Under the pieces are notes generated by a model, which worked only from the letters and a program-made list of their open reading frames with translations, was not told the DNA's origin and did not search any database. Shown piece by piece: positions 44,201-54,699 of a stretch of 64,000 nucleotides of DNA. The stretch is from Myoxocephalus aenaeus. Its lineage: Eukaryota; Chordata; Actinopteri; Perciformes; Cottidae. Each line of letters begins with the position of its first letter. The stretch's first letter is position 1. The position numbers and the translations under genes were made by a program. The DNA lies in contig JBAMJR010000098.1 in NCBI GenBank assembly GCA_038501785.1, positions 82,824 through 146,823 of the forward strand. The letters are read 5' to 3'.

Positions 44201-47200
44201 ACTTCCTGTTTGTGCGGCAACCAGCGCCGGACGGTGAGCTGGACGATGGCGCCCTCAGCTTTAGGTGAGCGCCGATCTCTCATCCACACTGGTGTCAAAC
44301 GGTACGACCCTTTTCTACCTGGAATAAAAACCTGTTTTTCTTCAGGGGTCGTGAACGTGACGGTGACCGCCGAGGCCGTGGCGTCCCACGTTTCCTGTGA
44401 CAACGAGGTGGTGAGCGTGCCGGAGAGAGGTCGCATCGACACGGTCACACAATCTCTCATCGTGAAGGTCGGTACTTCTAAACAAGACGACTCAGTAAAA
44501 GTTCACCCAGCAGGCAGGTGGGAGGTCTCAAATGATTTATTCCCTCTCAGGCTGAAGGAGTTGAGATGTCAAAGACCTTCAACTGGCTGCTCTGCCCCAA
44601 AGGTCAGTGTGTTCACAGCAAGCATCACATCACTGCTGCAGGTCAGGAGGAGGCGTGTCGACCGCACAACACACATGTTGCAGGTCGCTTCATTTATTTA
44701 ATGTTTAAAGTGACAGTGAGGAACTTTTATCTGGTCCTGAACCAGTCTCAGTGTAGTCCTGGTCCTCTATATCAGCGGTCCCCAACCACTGGGCCGTGGC
44801 CCGGTACCGGTCCGTGGGTCCCTTGGTACTGGGCCGCACAGAAAGAATGAGAAAAAGAAAAAAAATCAAAGTAAAAAAAAAATCAACGTCAGAAATATGT
44901 TTTATTTTGGAAAATGACCGGATACAGCCGTCTGTAGGTAACCTCAGACATAACCTCTTGACACATGTCAAGAGGTTATGTCTGTCCCCCAAAAAACGAA
45001 ACTTAAAAGTCTGTTCAACTCTGCCCGTATTCTGGATTAAAATTAAGGAAGAATATCCTGAGATCGCCAAAAAAGCAGTGAAAACCTGCTTCTATTTCCA
45101 ATATCCTGTATTTGTGAAGCGGGGTTTAAGTTAAACCGTAGACTGGACATAAAGGTTAAGTTACGGAGCAGACTGGACATAAAGAACACACATCGGGTGT
45201 TATTGTCTCCCATCACCCCGAGGCAGAGAAACAAGCTCAGGGCTCCCATTAATTCGGCGAGTTGTATTTTTATGCACTCTAAATTGTCTTTATGCCGGTC
45301 GTATCACTTTATTACGTCATATTTATTACGTGATATTTATCGCCCACACCGTGACAGCCGGTCCGTGAAAATATCGTCTTACACGAAACCGGTCCGTGGC
45401 GAAAAAAAGGTTGGGGACCGCTGCTCTATATGACCTCAGTTTAGTCTACTCCAGAGACCAGGAAAGAGGGGCATGGGAGAACCAGAACCAGGACTGAGAG
45501 GGGCAGGCTGTCAGACCCTGCTGCAGTAAAATGAGAGGTTTTCTAAAGGGACCCTGGTGCTCAGAGACACTACCACTTTAGTCCACAGGGGGCGCCAGAA
45601 CCAACACTACATTAAAGTTCCTCGTTGTAGTTTTAACCTGTTAGCGTTCTGCCGTCCTTTAATGTACATTATATTGTACACTGTACATCTATTTATAGTT
45701 CGGTACGAGTGCCGTCTGTTTCTGGAAACCTACGATTCTTGTGATTCCAACTATGCACTCCGTTTCAAGATCAGACAGCAGCTACTGTCAATGCTTTTGT
45801 CAGACAACAACAAACAAACAAACAATAGCAAAAGCGAGGCAACTCATCGATGATGCCTCATATTTATCCATAAATCGATAACATTCCAACAACAATGGCG
45901 TTGTTACGTCGTAAAGGTCCAATAAAAGAAAATCCCATAAAAGATTTAGTCCAAAACACGTGATTACATCCATAAATATCCACAAACTGGTGTATCCACG
46001 AACATATTTATGGGTACATCCCAAGTCTCTAAACTGCATCCCCGTTTCCCTCACTTGCGTCCTTTCCTTGCGTCTTAGTCCCTCCCACCAGGGATACATA
46101 GAGAGACGCAAGGAAACCAAGCGAGGAGAGAAGACGCAAGGAAATATGTTTTAAGAGACATGAGTCGTCCTTTCCTCTGAAGCGTCACGTGAAGCGACGT
46201 CGGTTTATGATGACTGCAGCCGACTGACAGCTGATCTCATCTGATCACAGCTGATCACATCTGATCAGCTGTCAGTCGCTTTAACAGCTGACGGAGTTTT
46301 GTCCGGAGAGTTTTTAGCGAACATTCCAATAAAAATGCACTTAAAATATTGATCAAAATGATCGTATGTTTTCAGTTGATTTAATGGTGTTAAACTACTA
46401 CTTATATTAATAAAGACAAAGTTATTATGAGTGTCAGATTGGAGATGTTTTCTCTGTCGTCTGTTACCGTTTAATAAACTGCATTGAGTATTTATATACT
46501 GTGATGTGTATTTATACACAGTGTGTGTATTTATATACTGTGATGTGTCCTGCTTATACGAGCAGGATCCATTTCTACCGGCGGAATAAGTTTTATTTAT
46601 TTATTTATTATGTACGTCGGTATGTTTTCAAATTCTGATTGTGACATCATTATAAAATAACCCACAATATAAATATAGTTTCTCTTCATTACGTGTTTAA
46701 AGTGTTTCCTCTCTCCAGCTCTCTGATTTTAATGACATACATAATAAAAGTTATTGAGGGAAACAACAGATCAAAAAGACATGTTTGTGGTCCTTTTGTT
46801 GTTCAGACCTACTATGAACATATTTTAACCAGATGGTGAATAAGAAAACAGATTTAATATATAGCTTGAGTTTAATCTGTGATTGTCTTCACCCTGGTAT
46901 GAAATTCCAGCATCAGTCCGCTCAGCTGCAGCGTCCAATCACATAACAGATGAGCATGAGGGGGCGTGTCCAGCGTTAAAACACTTCCTGGAAGCCTGCT
47001 CTCAGGGCTCCTCGATCCTGGCTCCTCCGAGCAGAATAAGAGCTTTGGGACGGCCGTCAAGATGGCGGCGCAGAACCACTTCCGGTTCAATCGAGGAGAC
47101 GACAATTTAGAGACTTGAGATGCACCCCTTGTGTTTTTAGAAGCAAAACAAGTTTGCATGAGAGCACAGTTGAAAGCTGGGCACCAAAATGTCCGCCGAA

Positions 47201-50200
47201 ATCTTCCCTTTCTAATGAATCCCCACTTGAACCAATAGGAGCTTCATGTCCTGACTGACTACATTACCCAACTAGAGTCTACGTTGAAGAACAGGGTCAG
47301 CCTCTCTTTCCTTACGTGGATCAAGCCTGTCACGTCATACGGCTCGGATGACAGGCGTTTCCTATAGCCAATGAAATTGCCTAAAAAACGGGTCTAAACA
47401 AGAGGGGGTGGAGATAATCACAACAGGCTGCAGCTAATGAGAACAGACTGCTGCTGACAGTTTGGCATTGAATTTGCACAAACATGCATTTATACTTAAT
47501 TTTCTGTGTCAGCAATACTGGTAGTAAATATGAATAGTACCTCTATAAGTTTGCAAGACTATAAGCCTTTTAGTTACTTTAGTGAGTTCAAACTTATATA
47601 ACTCAGTGTCAGCAGCACTTAAAGTGATTCTGACTATTGAGGGGAAAAAAGCTTCAGAGTGTTACCTTTCAAAAGAGACCAAGACCATGCATTTACTCCA
47701 CATAGTTCAAGTACAGCTTCCAATTTACTTTGGGTATACCTGGATAGTAATTTTTTGGCAAATTTTTCAGGAACACTAAGAGGTTAAATACAGTTTATCA
47801 AGCATGTAGCATCTTATTTCCAGTCAGACCTGTTTCAGTAAATGATCCGTTAAATCTAAATGACTTCTTGTTGTCCACAGGAGAGGCTTTGAAGGAGGAA
47901 GTCGACATCCAGCTCCCCGAGGACGTGATCGTTGGATCAGCCCGTGCTTCAGTATCTGTCCTGGGTAAACTACTGAATACATTATGGTGGAGCTCTGCTG
48001 TAAACCAAACAAATCTTTACGCTTTCAAATGATCGTCTGAGATTAAAGGCGAGCAAAGAGAGACTCTCTTTAGTAGATACTTGAAAACAACCCACTTCTT
48101 AATGAAATAGTAGCAAACTAATTCACTAAATGAAATGAAAAGTCCTTTTGTAATAAGTATCATTCTGGCCAGATAACAAATTGTATTTACACTTTTTATT
48201 ATCTGTGTCTTCAGTAAAATCAGATCTCAGGTCAGTTACATGTTCAGTCTTCGTGAGTCGGTGTGTTTTTTTGGTGCAGGTGACATTCTGGGCCGAGCCC
48301 TGAACAACCTGGACGGGCTGCTGCGGATGCCGTACGGATGTGGGGAGCAGAACATGGCGCTCCTCGCCCCCAACATCTACATCCTCCAGTACCTGAGGAA
48401 CACTCAGCAGCTGACCTCGGCCATCAACGACAAGGCCACCAAGTTCCTGACCAGCGGTGCGTCTCCGGTCGCTTTGCAACAAACATTTAGGACCTTAAAT
48501 TATGACAAATGTGCCAACACAACAGCTTTTATTTCCCCCTAACTTCCTGTCATCAAAGCAATCAAGCCCCCAAAATGTTTCTCTGTGACGCAGGCTACCA
48601 GAGGCAGCTGAACTACAAGCATGGCGATGGCGCTTACAGCACCTTCGGATCAGGAGCGGGGAACACTTGGTGAGAACGTTGACGATGGATCAATGAACGT
48701 GACGGTTCTTCCTCTCCTCTTGTTTAATGTCTTCTTCCTCCTCAGGCTGACCGCATTCGTGGTGAGATCGTTCACCAAAGCCCAGTCCTTCGTCTTCATC
48801 GACCCCAAGACGATCGAAGGGTCGGTGGTTTGGCTGAAAAATAAACAGAAGAAGAACGGCTGTTTTGAAAAGTCAGGAAAGCTCTTCAACAACAGGATGA
48901 AGGTAACTGAAGTCCTGGAGGAGTTCGTGTGGAAGTGACTGAGGATCACTGAAGACGCTGAAACATCTCAGTCGTAACTTTAAACATGAGATCATTGTTC
49001 CTCATGATCAGAGATCAGAGAAACATCCTTGATGTCCTGATCACATGTTCTACTGGATACTGGAGGAGAAACCTTTATTTACTCTGTGATGTTAACGTTA
49101 ATCCGTTACTCCACGAGTTATCCGCAGTGATCAGAGTGATCTGAGCGTCTGCTTCCTGTTTCCTCTCTCAGGGCGGCGTGTCTGACGAGGTGACGCTCAG
49201 CGCGTACATCACTGCTGCCTTCCTGGAGATGAACACGTCCGTAGACGTGAGTAGAAACCATAATATCATAACTTCAGGTCAGAAGTTTCCTCACAATGAT
49301 TTTACACAAACCAACAACTTTACACGTCAAGAAGGAAAGATGAAGTTATGTTGTTTAACAATCTGTCTGGTTAGTTAGTTAGTTAGTTAATTGGTTAGTT
49401 AGTTTGTTGGTTAGTTAGTTGGCTAGTTAGATAGTTGCACAGCGGGTTAGTTAGTTGGTGAGTTAGTTAGTTAATTGTTGGTTAGCTAGTTAGTTAGTTG
49501 TTTGGTTATCAGTTAGTTCGGTAGTTAGTAGTTGAGTTAGTTAGTTGGTTAGTTAGTTGGTTAACTAGGTAGTTGGTTGGTTGGTTAGTTAGTTAATTGT
49601 TGGTTAGCTAGTTAGTTGGTTGTTTGGTTATCAGTTATTTAGTAGTTGAATTATTTAGTTAAAGTTGGTTGAAAGCAAAGCTTCATAAAAATATAAAGTT
49701 CACACTAAATCTGGTTTAAGGCCTCATTTGATATTTTGAACATGTGTTGATCAGTCAGGTTGGTACTGGTTAAGTGCTGGTTAAGTGCTGATTAATACTT
49801 CCAGAATGATTGCCTTCATTAACGGAAGTTCTTTGTCTAAAGATTTGCTGAATATATGAATTTGTTCACACAAAATAGAATAAACTTTCTGTGCAGACCA
49901 ATAAAAGGAGTTGAGTCCTGAGGTCATTATTTATAATCTGATCCAGGACCCTGAAGTGAAGAAGAGCCTGTCTTGCCTCAGAGAGTCTTTGGGCGACCTC
50001 AGTAACAGCTACACCACGGCTCTGCTGGCGTACGTCTTCACCCTGGCAGGAGACATGGAGGCCCGAGCTCACCTTCTGAAGCACCTGGACTCGGTCGCCA
50101 TACAACAAGGTGAGTAGGGAGGCCCTCCAAAACTCTGCTCTAAAGGGGAACCGGTTCTACATGAGGAAAAACCCAGAGGATTGATGAGGTCCGGAGTTAA

Positions 50201-52483
50201 CGTTAGTGACATCATACGGAGTCTGATCACAAGATGAGGGCTAATCAATGAGAGATAATCACTGAGATCATTGATGAGCTGAGAATAAATTTCAAAGGTT
50301 TAGAACTCAAGAAAGACATTTTGTTTACATACAAGAATATTAATGAAATGTGGATTCCTTTCTTCATTAAAAGTCTTTTTTCCTCACACTATAATCAAAA
50401 AGAGCCAATAAGAGTATTGATAAGAGTTATAGTATCCTTAACATCCTAGTGATACCCGTCCCTGATGGAGAGTCGTCCTCCTGGAGGAAATCCCTCTGGT
50501 CTAATCGCTGTGAATGTAGTTGAACTTGTTTGTTTTACGGCTGTTTTCAGGAGGTTTCCTCCACTGGGCTCAGATGGCATCAGACACGTCGGCCTCTCTC
50601 TCCGTGGAGATCAGCTCCTACGTCCTGCTGGCTAAACTCAGTGCCTCTCCGACCACTGAAGACCTGGGCTACGCCGCCCGCATCGTCAGGTGGCTGGCCA
50701 GCCAGCAGAACCACTACGGCGGCTTCTCCTCCACACAGGTAGGGAAGACAGGACCGTACAGATGGACGGGGAGGTGGGACTCCTGCTTGTTAAAGCTGCT
50801 GCATGCATCAACAACAGCAAATACATTGAAGCACATGAAGAGCTCTTTGTTCTTGTGTGTTGTAGGACACAGTGGTGGCTCTTCAGGCTCTGGCTCTCTA
50901 CTCCGCTCTGGTGTTCAGTCCCGGCGGTTCGAGCACGGTGACGGTCCAGTCTCCCAGTGGCCAGCTGACGTTTGAGGTGAACCAGAACAACAAGCTGCTC
51001 TACCAGGAGACGGAGCTGCAGGACACAACAGGGAAGTTCAGCCTGGAGGTGAAGGGCACGACGTGCGCTGTGATGCAGGTCAGTGGTCACCACGTGCACG
51101 CCCACAAACACTGCTGATGTAACCTCCGATTATACAAACCTACGCTTGGTTTAATAATAAAGTTAGACATTATGCCCTAAACCCACACAGCAAATACCTT
51201 TTGATGCCAACATTCTTCTCCATTTGCTTCAATGGCTCCAATTTTGACTAAAATTAATTCCTGAGATTCTTGTTCATGGATATTAAACCTCCCTTGTGCA
51301 CCTCTTTCTCAGATTTCTCTTCACTATAACATCCCGCCTCCCGCCGATGTCACTACTCTCGGTGTCGAGGTCACACCAAAGGCCATTTGCACCAGCAAAA
51401 GACCCAAAATCTCTCTAATGATCAAGACCCTGTGAGTAATCAGCAAGCAGATCCACGTTACAGAAGATCACCGATGCATCTACCAGCTTGAACTCAGTAG
51501 CTGCGTGGGACAAATGTTTATAACTAAGTTTTTATTATGCTTGTATTACAGATACAGTGGAGAGGAGAAAACTACCAACATGGTGATCCTGGATATCAAA
51601 ATGCTCTCTGGGTTTGTCCCAGACCCAGAGTCTCTGAAGAGCGTGAGTTATTACATTAACGTTCACCTTCAGGGTTCATCCACACGACTCTGTTTGCTCT
51701 CTGTCCAGACCATAGTCTGTTCATACGGAGTGGACGTAGTGGTTGTGATGTCACTCAGGGGTTTGTGGGTGTTTTGAAGGCTTGTGGGGAGGTTTGTGTG
51801 GATGTAGCCTCAGTAGAAATGTTAAAGTGTTCAGCTGCTGTTGATGACTGTCGTCTCCTCGCAGCTCAAACGTGCCGTGCTGGTGGATCGAGTGGAACAG
51901 AACGGGGATCACGTCCTGGTGTACATCGAGGAGGTGAGAGGAGAACCCACAGCCAGGAGAACCAGAGGCGACGCTCTCCGAGAGTCGATACTCACGGTGT
52001 CGTCTGTTTCTCTTCTCTCAACAGTTGGCAAAGGACACGCCCATCTTTTACAAGTTAGACCTCATACAGGAGCTCCACGTGCAGAACCTGAAGCCGGCCG
52101 TGGTCAAGATCTACGACTACTACCAGCCGAGTAAGACCTGAAGAACCAACGACCTCAGAGTGTTGACTCCTAGCAGTGCATGTGTTGATCAATCTCTCTT
52201 CTTCTTCTCTCAGGTGACCAGGACGACACAGAATACTCCTCCCCTTGTGTCACAGGTAAACATCCTGTCACAACATACGGAAGAAGCACCGCTTAAAATG
52301 TTTTATTTTACAATATAAAACGTAATTTAGACAAAAACATCTTCATTGCAACCTCAAAAAGTGTGCACAACCTTTTGGAAATAAATCAATAGATTATTAT
52401 AAATGTGGCAATTTTTTAAGCTCAAACCAAATTGAGCAAACAGCTAATGTGATTGTTTCTTTATTGTATGTTTTGCAGGTTGA
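31578..52483 (+). CDS. a2m: Alpha-2-macroglobulin copy 2, complete 36-exon gene
   Basis: Complete secreted protease inhibitor. Exons: 31578-31663, 31811-31991, 32419-32575, 33143-33195, 33507-33527, 35678-35843, 35927-36011, 36112-36262, 36503-36620, 36717-36826, 36903-37058, 37559-37786, 40057-40117, 40221-40366, 41470-41619, 41844-41987, 42094-42190, 42298-42427, 43432-43657, 44138-44264, 44346-44467, 44551-44602, 47881-47964, 48280-48456, 48594-48669, 48746-48902, 49172-49246, 49947-50109, 50551-50738, 50866-51078, 51313-51431, 51552-51642, 51865-51933, 52025-52130, 52214-52255, 52479-52483. The sum is 4,332 bases, or 1,443 residues plus TGA, every junction in phase. Human A2M also has 36 exons and about 1,474 residues. 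The thioester Cys falls near residue 971 and Gln near 974, matching the human positions. The intron after exon 9 starts with GC; all others are GT-AG. Assigned by family signatures and near identity to copy 1. Confidence 0.95.
31811..37058 (+). CDS. a2m: A2M copy 2 exons 2-11: macroglobulin domains MG1-MG5 region
   Basis: Ten exons encode the N-terminal half, residues about 30-428. Exon 2 has MVAIPATLESGA and a potential N-glycosylation site (NET). Exon 3 carries the highly conserved TFVQTDKPIYLPGQT motif, and exon 5 is a 21-base micro-exon (YDIIEIE) as in other vertebrate A2M genes. Exon 6 has DNRIGQWLN, exon 8 has YTFGQPVPGSV, and exon 11 ends DLVGDLQLQ. Intron 5 (33,528-35,677) contains a degenerate LTR element and intron 3 a 21-base minisatellite. 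This part of the gene is visible only for copy 2; the equivalent of copy 1 lies before base 1 apart from the last 51 bases of exon 11. Confidence 0.92.
32690..33003. repeat. 21-bp minisatellite in A2M copy 2 intron 3
   Basis: About 14 imperfect units of GTTAGCATATATGAAAAAAGT. Weaker single units are scattered upstream at 31,110-31,170 and 32,130-32,190. Confidence 0.75.
34065..34830 (-). pseudogene. Gag fragment of the intron 5 LTR element
   Basis: The minus-strand frame shows DDAQSYLDSFEATAGACGWP, WAVRLLPLMAGDAQTVALGL, DVRKAVIDRLGLSLEDHRRR and FAQWLKDAATRWLQPG, then EVVEKVVLEKFVGG. This is a SCAN-like gypsy capsid domain. It ends without zinc knuckles or pol. Confidence 0.7.
34815..34832 (-). 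other. Primer-binding site, tRNA-Lys type
   Basis: Minus strand reads TGGCGCCCAACGTGGGGC, an 18-of-18 match to the tRNA-Lys(1,2) primer site known from retroviruses. It starts two bases from the LTR end (TGTAACG... at 34,834, plus reading). Confidence 0.85.
34920..35161. mobile_element. 242-bp MITE nested in the right LTR
   Basis: Starts TAGGGTGACCAGACGTCC and is flanked by the 8-bp repeat TTTTATTG (34,912-34,919 and 35,162-35,169). The uninterrupted LTR is present at 33,680. The 8-bp duplication suggests hAT; the right end lacks a clear inverted repeat. Confidence 0.65.
38246..39748. mobile_element. Harbinger-type element in A2M copy 2 intron 12
   Basis: 1,503 bp with inverted ends TGCCGTGTTCACACC / GGTGTGAACACGGCA and TTA target repeats (38,243-38,245, 39,749-39,751). 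CpG-rich, full of CGCGCCGCG and GCGAAAAAGCG motifs. Contains two or three copies of an internal segment with CATAATATTATCCGTAGT. No intact transposase seen. Confidence 0.8.
40727..41157 (+). mobile_element. Unclassified insertion in A2M copy 2 intron 14
   Basis: Absent from copy 1. Starts TGTGGTGGCAGGGGTGTGG, ends ...GCATTTTACA (TG...CA), and contains GCGTATAAAAGGGTGC, a TATA box. This suggests a solo LTR, but I see no matching target repeats. Confidence 0.4.
42094..42427 (+). CDS. a2m: A2M copy 2 bait-region exons 17 and 18
   Basis: Exon 17 (42094-42190) has NVGMKMATNLLIRVPSCLQY and ends GGRYGG. Exon 18 (42298-42427) begins WNPEVQYMTRGYADR, then SSSSNDSPIETVRTFFPE. It is 15 residues shorter than copy 1 across the two exons. 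It differs almost completely from copy 1 between QYKGR and SSSS, while the residues on both sides are nearly identical. Arg after Thr, Gly and Asp offers trypsin-like cut sites, and the Trp/Tyr residues offer chymotrypsin-like sites; this specificity is inference. The residue range is about 672-747 of the precursor, matching the position of the human bait. Confidence 0.88.
42458..42912. mobile_element. Degenerate Harbinger-family insertion in A2M copy 2 intron 18
   Basis: Counterpart of the 4,290-4,800 block, sharing GCGAAAAATTCGCGTGACGC and the internal ATAATATTAT...CAGACAC segment. It has lost its 5' end and carries extra ATTATATT repeats. Confidence 0.45.
43175..43350. repeat. Same 76-bp tandem repeat, copy 2
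   Basis: Units beginning TTAAAGCTGCATTCTCTCT at about 43,187, 43,259 and 43,335. Unit number differs from copy 1. Confidence 0.55.
44773..45423. mobile_element. hAT MITE in A2M copy 2 intron 22
   Basis: 651 bp with ends CAGCGGTCCCCAACC / GGTTGGGGACCGCTG and an exact 8-bp target repeat CTCTATAT (44,765-44,772, 45,424-45,431). Internal hairpin at 44,945-44,984 with 19-bp arms (CAGACATAACCTCTTGACA). The copy 1 intron has an uninterrupted CCTCTATAGACCTCAG at 7,783-7,798. Confidence 0.9.
46012..47127 (+). mobile_element. TIR DNA element A in A2M copy 2 intron 22
   Basis: Inverted ends GGGTACATCCCAAGTCTCTAAA and TTTAGAGACTTGAGATGCACCC. Internal AGCTGATCAC palindromes and a GATGCTGGAGTTT-like 3' part. 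A related element in opposite orientation is at 53,675-54,630. No transposase; superfamily undecided. Confidence 0.7.
47128..47825. other. Remaining copy 2-specific sequence of intron 22
   Basis: Not present in copy 1. Includes AAATTTTTCAGGAACACTAA, an end-like motif of fish repeats. No coding signal; probably further mobile DNA. Confidence 0.4.
48280..48456 (+). CDS. a2m: A2M copy 2 exon 24: thioester site
   Basis: GCGEQN is at 48336-48353, with Cys near residue 971 and Gln near residue 974 of the precursor. It differs from copy 1 in this exon only by a few substitutions, such as NTQQL for NTRQL. The 177-base exon is flanked by identical splice signals. An intact thioester in both copies argues that both proteins remain covalent protease traps. 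Confidence 0.93.
49365..49665. repeat. (TTAG)n-type microsatellite in A2M copy 2 intron 27
   Basis: Imperfect GTTAGTTAGTTGGTTAGTTA array of about 300 bases at the place where copy 1 carries its LINE block. Confidence 0.85.
51313..52255 (+). CDS. a2m: A2M copy 2 exons 31-35: receptor-binding domain
   Basis: Exons 51313-51431, 51552-51642, 51865-51933, 52025-52130 and 52214-52255. The protein is almost identical to copy 1; visible changes are YSGEEKT for YRGEENT and a C-terminal CVTG for CVAG. The penultimate Cys of SSPC probably pairs with a Cys in the same domain, as in other family members. The stop codon lies in a separate last exon in which only GT plus TGA are coding. Confidence 0.88.
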
Positions 52484-52576
52484 AGAGGGAAGTGGGGTCG
52501 GTCCTGATTAACACCATGTCTACAGACAGTCATCACATATCTGCCATCAGTGTATGAAGTGAAATGCATGATGGAC

Positions 52577-52582
52577 AATAAA
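52577..52582 (+). terminator. Poly(A) signal of A2M copy 2
   Basis: AATAAA in GGACAATAAAGTAATGTG, 94 bases after the stop codon and homologous to the copy 1 signal. Confidence 0.8.
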
Positions 52583-52960
52583 GTAATGTGGTGTGAAAAT
52601 GGCTCTTAAAATTGTCTTTTGTTGAACTTTTCACATTGTTTCATCCCATCCCAAAATGAAGAAAGCTTTTATATTCTTTTATATTCTGGTAAAGACTCAG
52701 AAATTCTGCAAAACCAGTAAAATGGATACGCAGACAAAAATGCAATAGAATTAGAGGTTTTCTAAAAAGGACTCTCGTGGTGGGAAACACTACGACTTTT
52801 GTCCACAGGGGTCGCCGGAATCAACACAAAAGTTCCTTGTAGTAACTTTAATCTCCTCAAATAAATATAATGAAATAGAGAAAAGCTGCAGTTTGTCATG
52901 AGGAGGAAAATACCCAAACATAGATTTAAAATATTTTGGATGGTCGTATAGCGGCTGGAT

Positions 52961-53674
52961 TTCGGAAGCAATTCGGAAGCATGTAATTTAATGTCTAAAA
53001 CCAAATGTATTATTATATGGTGGGGATGATGAGCTGTGGCTGGCTTTGCGGCCTGCTAGGTGATGTGTTGGCAGGCAGACGGACAGGGAGGCTGCTGCAG
53101 TGATGCTGCATGTTGTCCTCTGGACCCTCACAGCTCTGAATCCACTCTGTAAAATACATTAATACAGTCAGTATGAGTTCACTGAAAGAAAGTTAACGGT
53201 GATAGGGACAACAGTTGATTACCCACCGTTCATAGCTGTAGTCAGCTATCTCCGTTAGCTCTCGTTAGCTCGCGCCGTGTTAGGAGCACCTAACGTGACA
53301 TAAACACTACAGTAGTAACGATTAACGGAGATCCAGCACTACTAGGCTTACTAAGTTCACTGTAAGAAAGTTAACGTGATAGAGACAACAGTTGATTATG
53401 CAGCGTTCAGTCATAGACACGGAAGAGAACACACATTTACCTATACCCTAATACATACATTTATATACATTCATATCCCGTAATATCAATAATCTGCATG
53501 ATCTCTATTGGTGCCACACGTCACCATAGAGATCATATAAAGCCCGAAAGAGGGAAACCAACTTCACAAACCCCCCTCTATTAATTATCCCGTGGTATCT
53601 CCTGGAACCATATATTGGTGCTCAGGTACCTCATGCACTCCATTATATGGAACACCCTGGAGAGGAGACTCAAG
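52961..53674. repeat. Mobile-element remnants downstream of A2M copy 2
   Basis: Copy 2-only. 53,173-53,430 is an inverted relative of 27,530-27,860 (GGGACAACAGTTGATTA, ACGTGACATAAACACTAC). The rest has no recognisable coding. Confidence 0.45.
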
Positions 53675-54630
53675 GGGTGCATCTCAAGTCTCTAAATTGT
53701 CGTTTCCTCGCTCCTCAATTGAACCGGAAGTGGTTCTGCACTGCCATTATGACGGCCGTCCCAAAGCTCCCATTCTGCTCTGAGGAGCCCCGAGAGCAGG
53801 CTTCCAGGAAGCGTCCTAATGCTGGACACGCCCCCTCACTGTTCATCTGTTATGTGATTGGATGCTGCAGCTGAGCGGACTGATGCTGGAGTTTAATACC
53901 AGAGTGAAGACGATCACAGATTAAACTCAAGCTATATAGTAAATCTGTTTTCTTATTCACCATCTGGTTAAAATATGTTCATTGTAGGCCAGAACAACAA
54001 AAGGACCACAAACAACTGTCTTCAAAGATTTGATCTGTTGTTTCCCTCAATAACTTGTATTATGTATGTGATTAAAATCAGAGAGCTGGAGAGAGGAAAC
54101 ACTTTTTACAACACGTAATGCAGAGAAATATATTTATATTGTGGGTTATTTTATAATGATGTCACAATCAGAATTTTAAAACATACCGACGTAAATAATA
54201 ATGAATAAATAAGACGCATTCCGCCGGTAGAAATGGATCCTGCTCGTATAAGCAGGACACATCACAGTGTATAAATACTCAATGCAGTTTATTAAACGGT
54301 AACAGACGACAGAGAAAACATCTCCACTCTGACACTCATGATAACTTTGTCTTTATTAATATAAGTAGTAGTTTAACACCATTAAATCAACTCCGGACAA
54401 AACTCCATCAGCTGTTAAAGCGACTGACAGCTGATCAGTTGTGATCAGCTGTCAGAAACCGACTTCAAAGGAAAGGACTCATGTCTCTTAAAACATGTTT
54501 CCTCGCGTCTTCTCTCCTCGCTTGGTTTCCTTGCGTCTCTACATGCATCCCTGGTGGGAGGGACTAAGACGCAAGGAAAGGACGCAAGTGAGGGAAACGG
54601 GGATGCAATTTAGAGACTTGGGATGTACCC
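53675..54630 (-). mobile_element. TIR DNA element B downstream of A2M copy 2
   Basis: Starts GGGTGCATCTCAAGTCTCTAAA and ends TTTAGAGACTTGGGATGTACCC, flanked by AAG on each side. Base for base it is the reverse complement of element A over most of its length. Confidence 0.7.
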
Positions 54631-54699
54631 AAGGGGTAAATTACTTGAACACATTGCATCTTATTTAACTGCACGATCATTTGAGTGAAGGGTAATGGA

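Noticed and set aside
50450..50509. Possible extra A2M exon (also at 15,565-15,624) with acceptor CCTAG and donor GTGAAT
   Set aside because: 60 bases and conserved in both copies, but inclusion creates TGA at the junction with exon 29. Skipping it gives a family-like LDSVAIQQGGFLHWAQ join.
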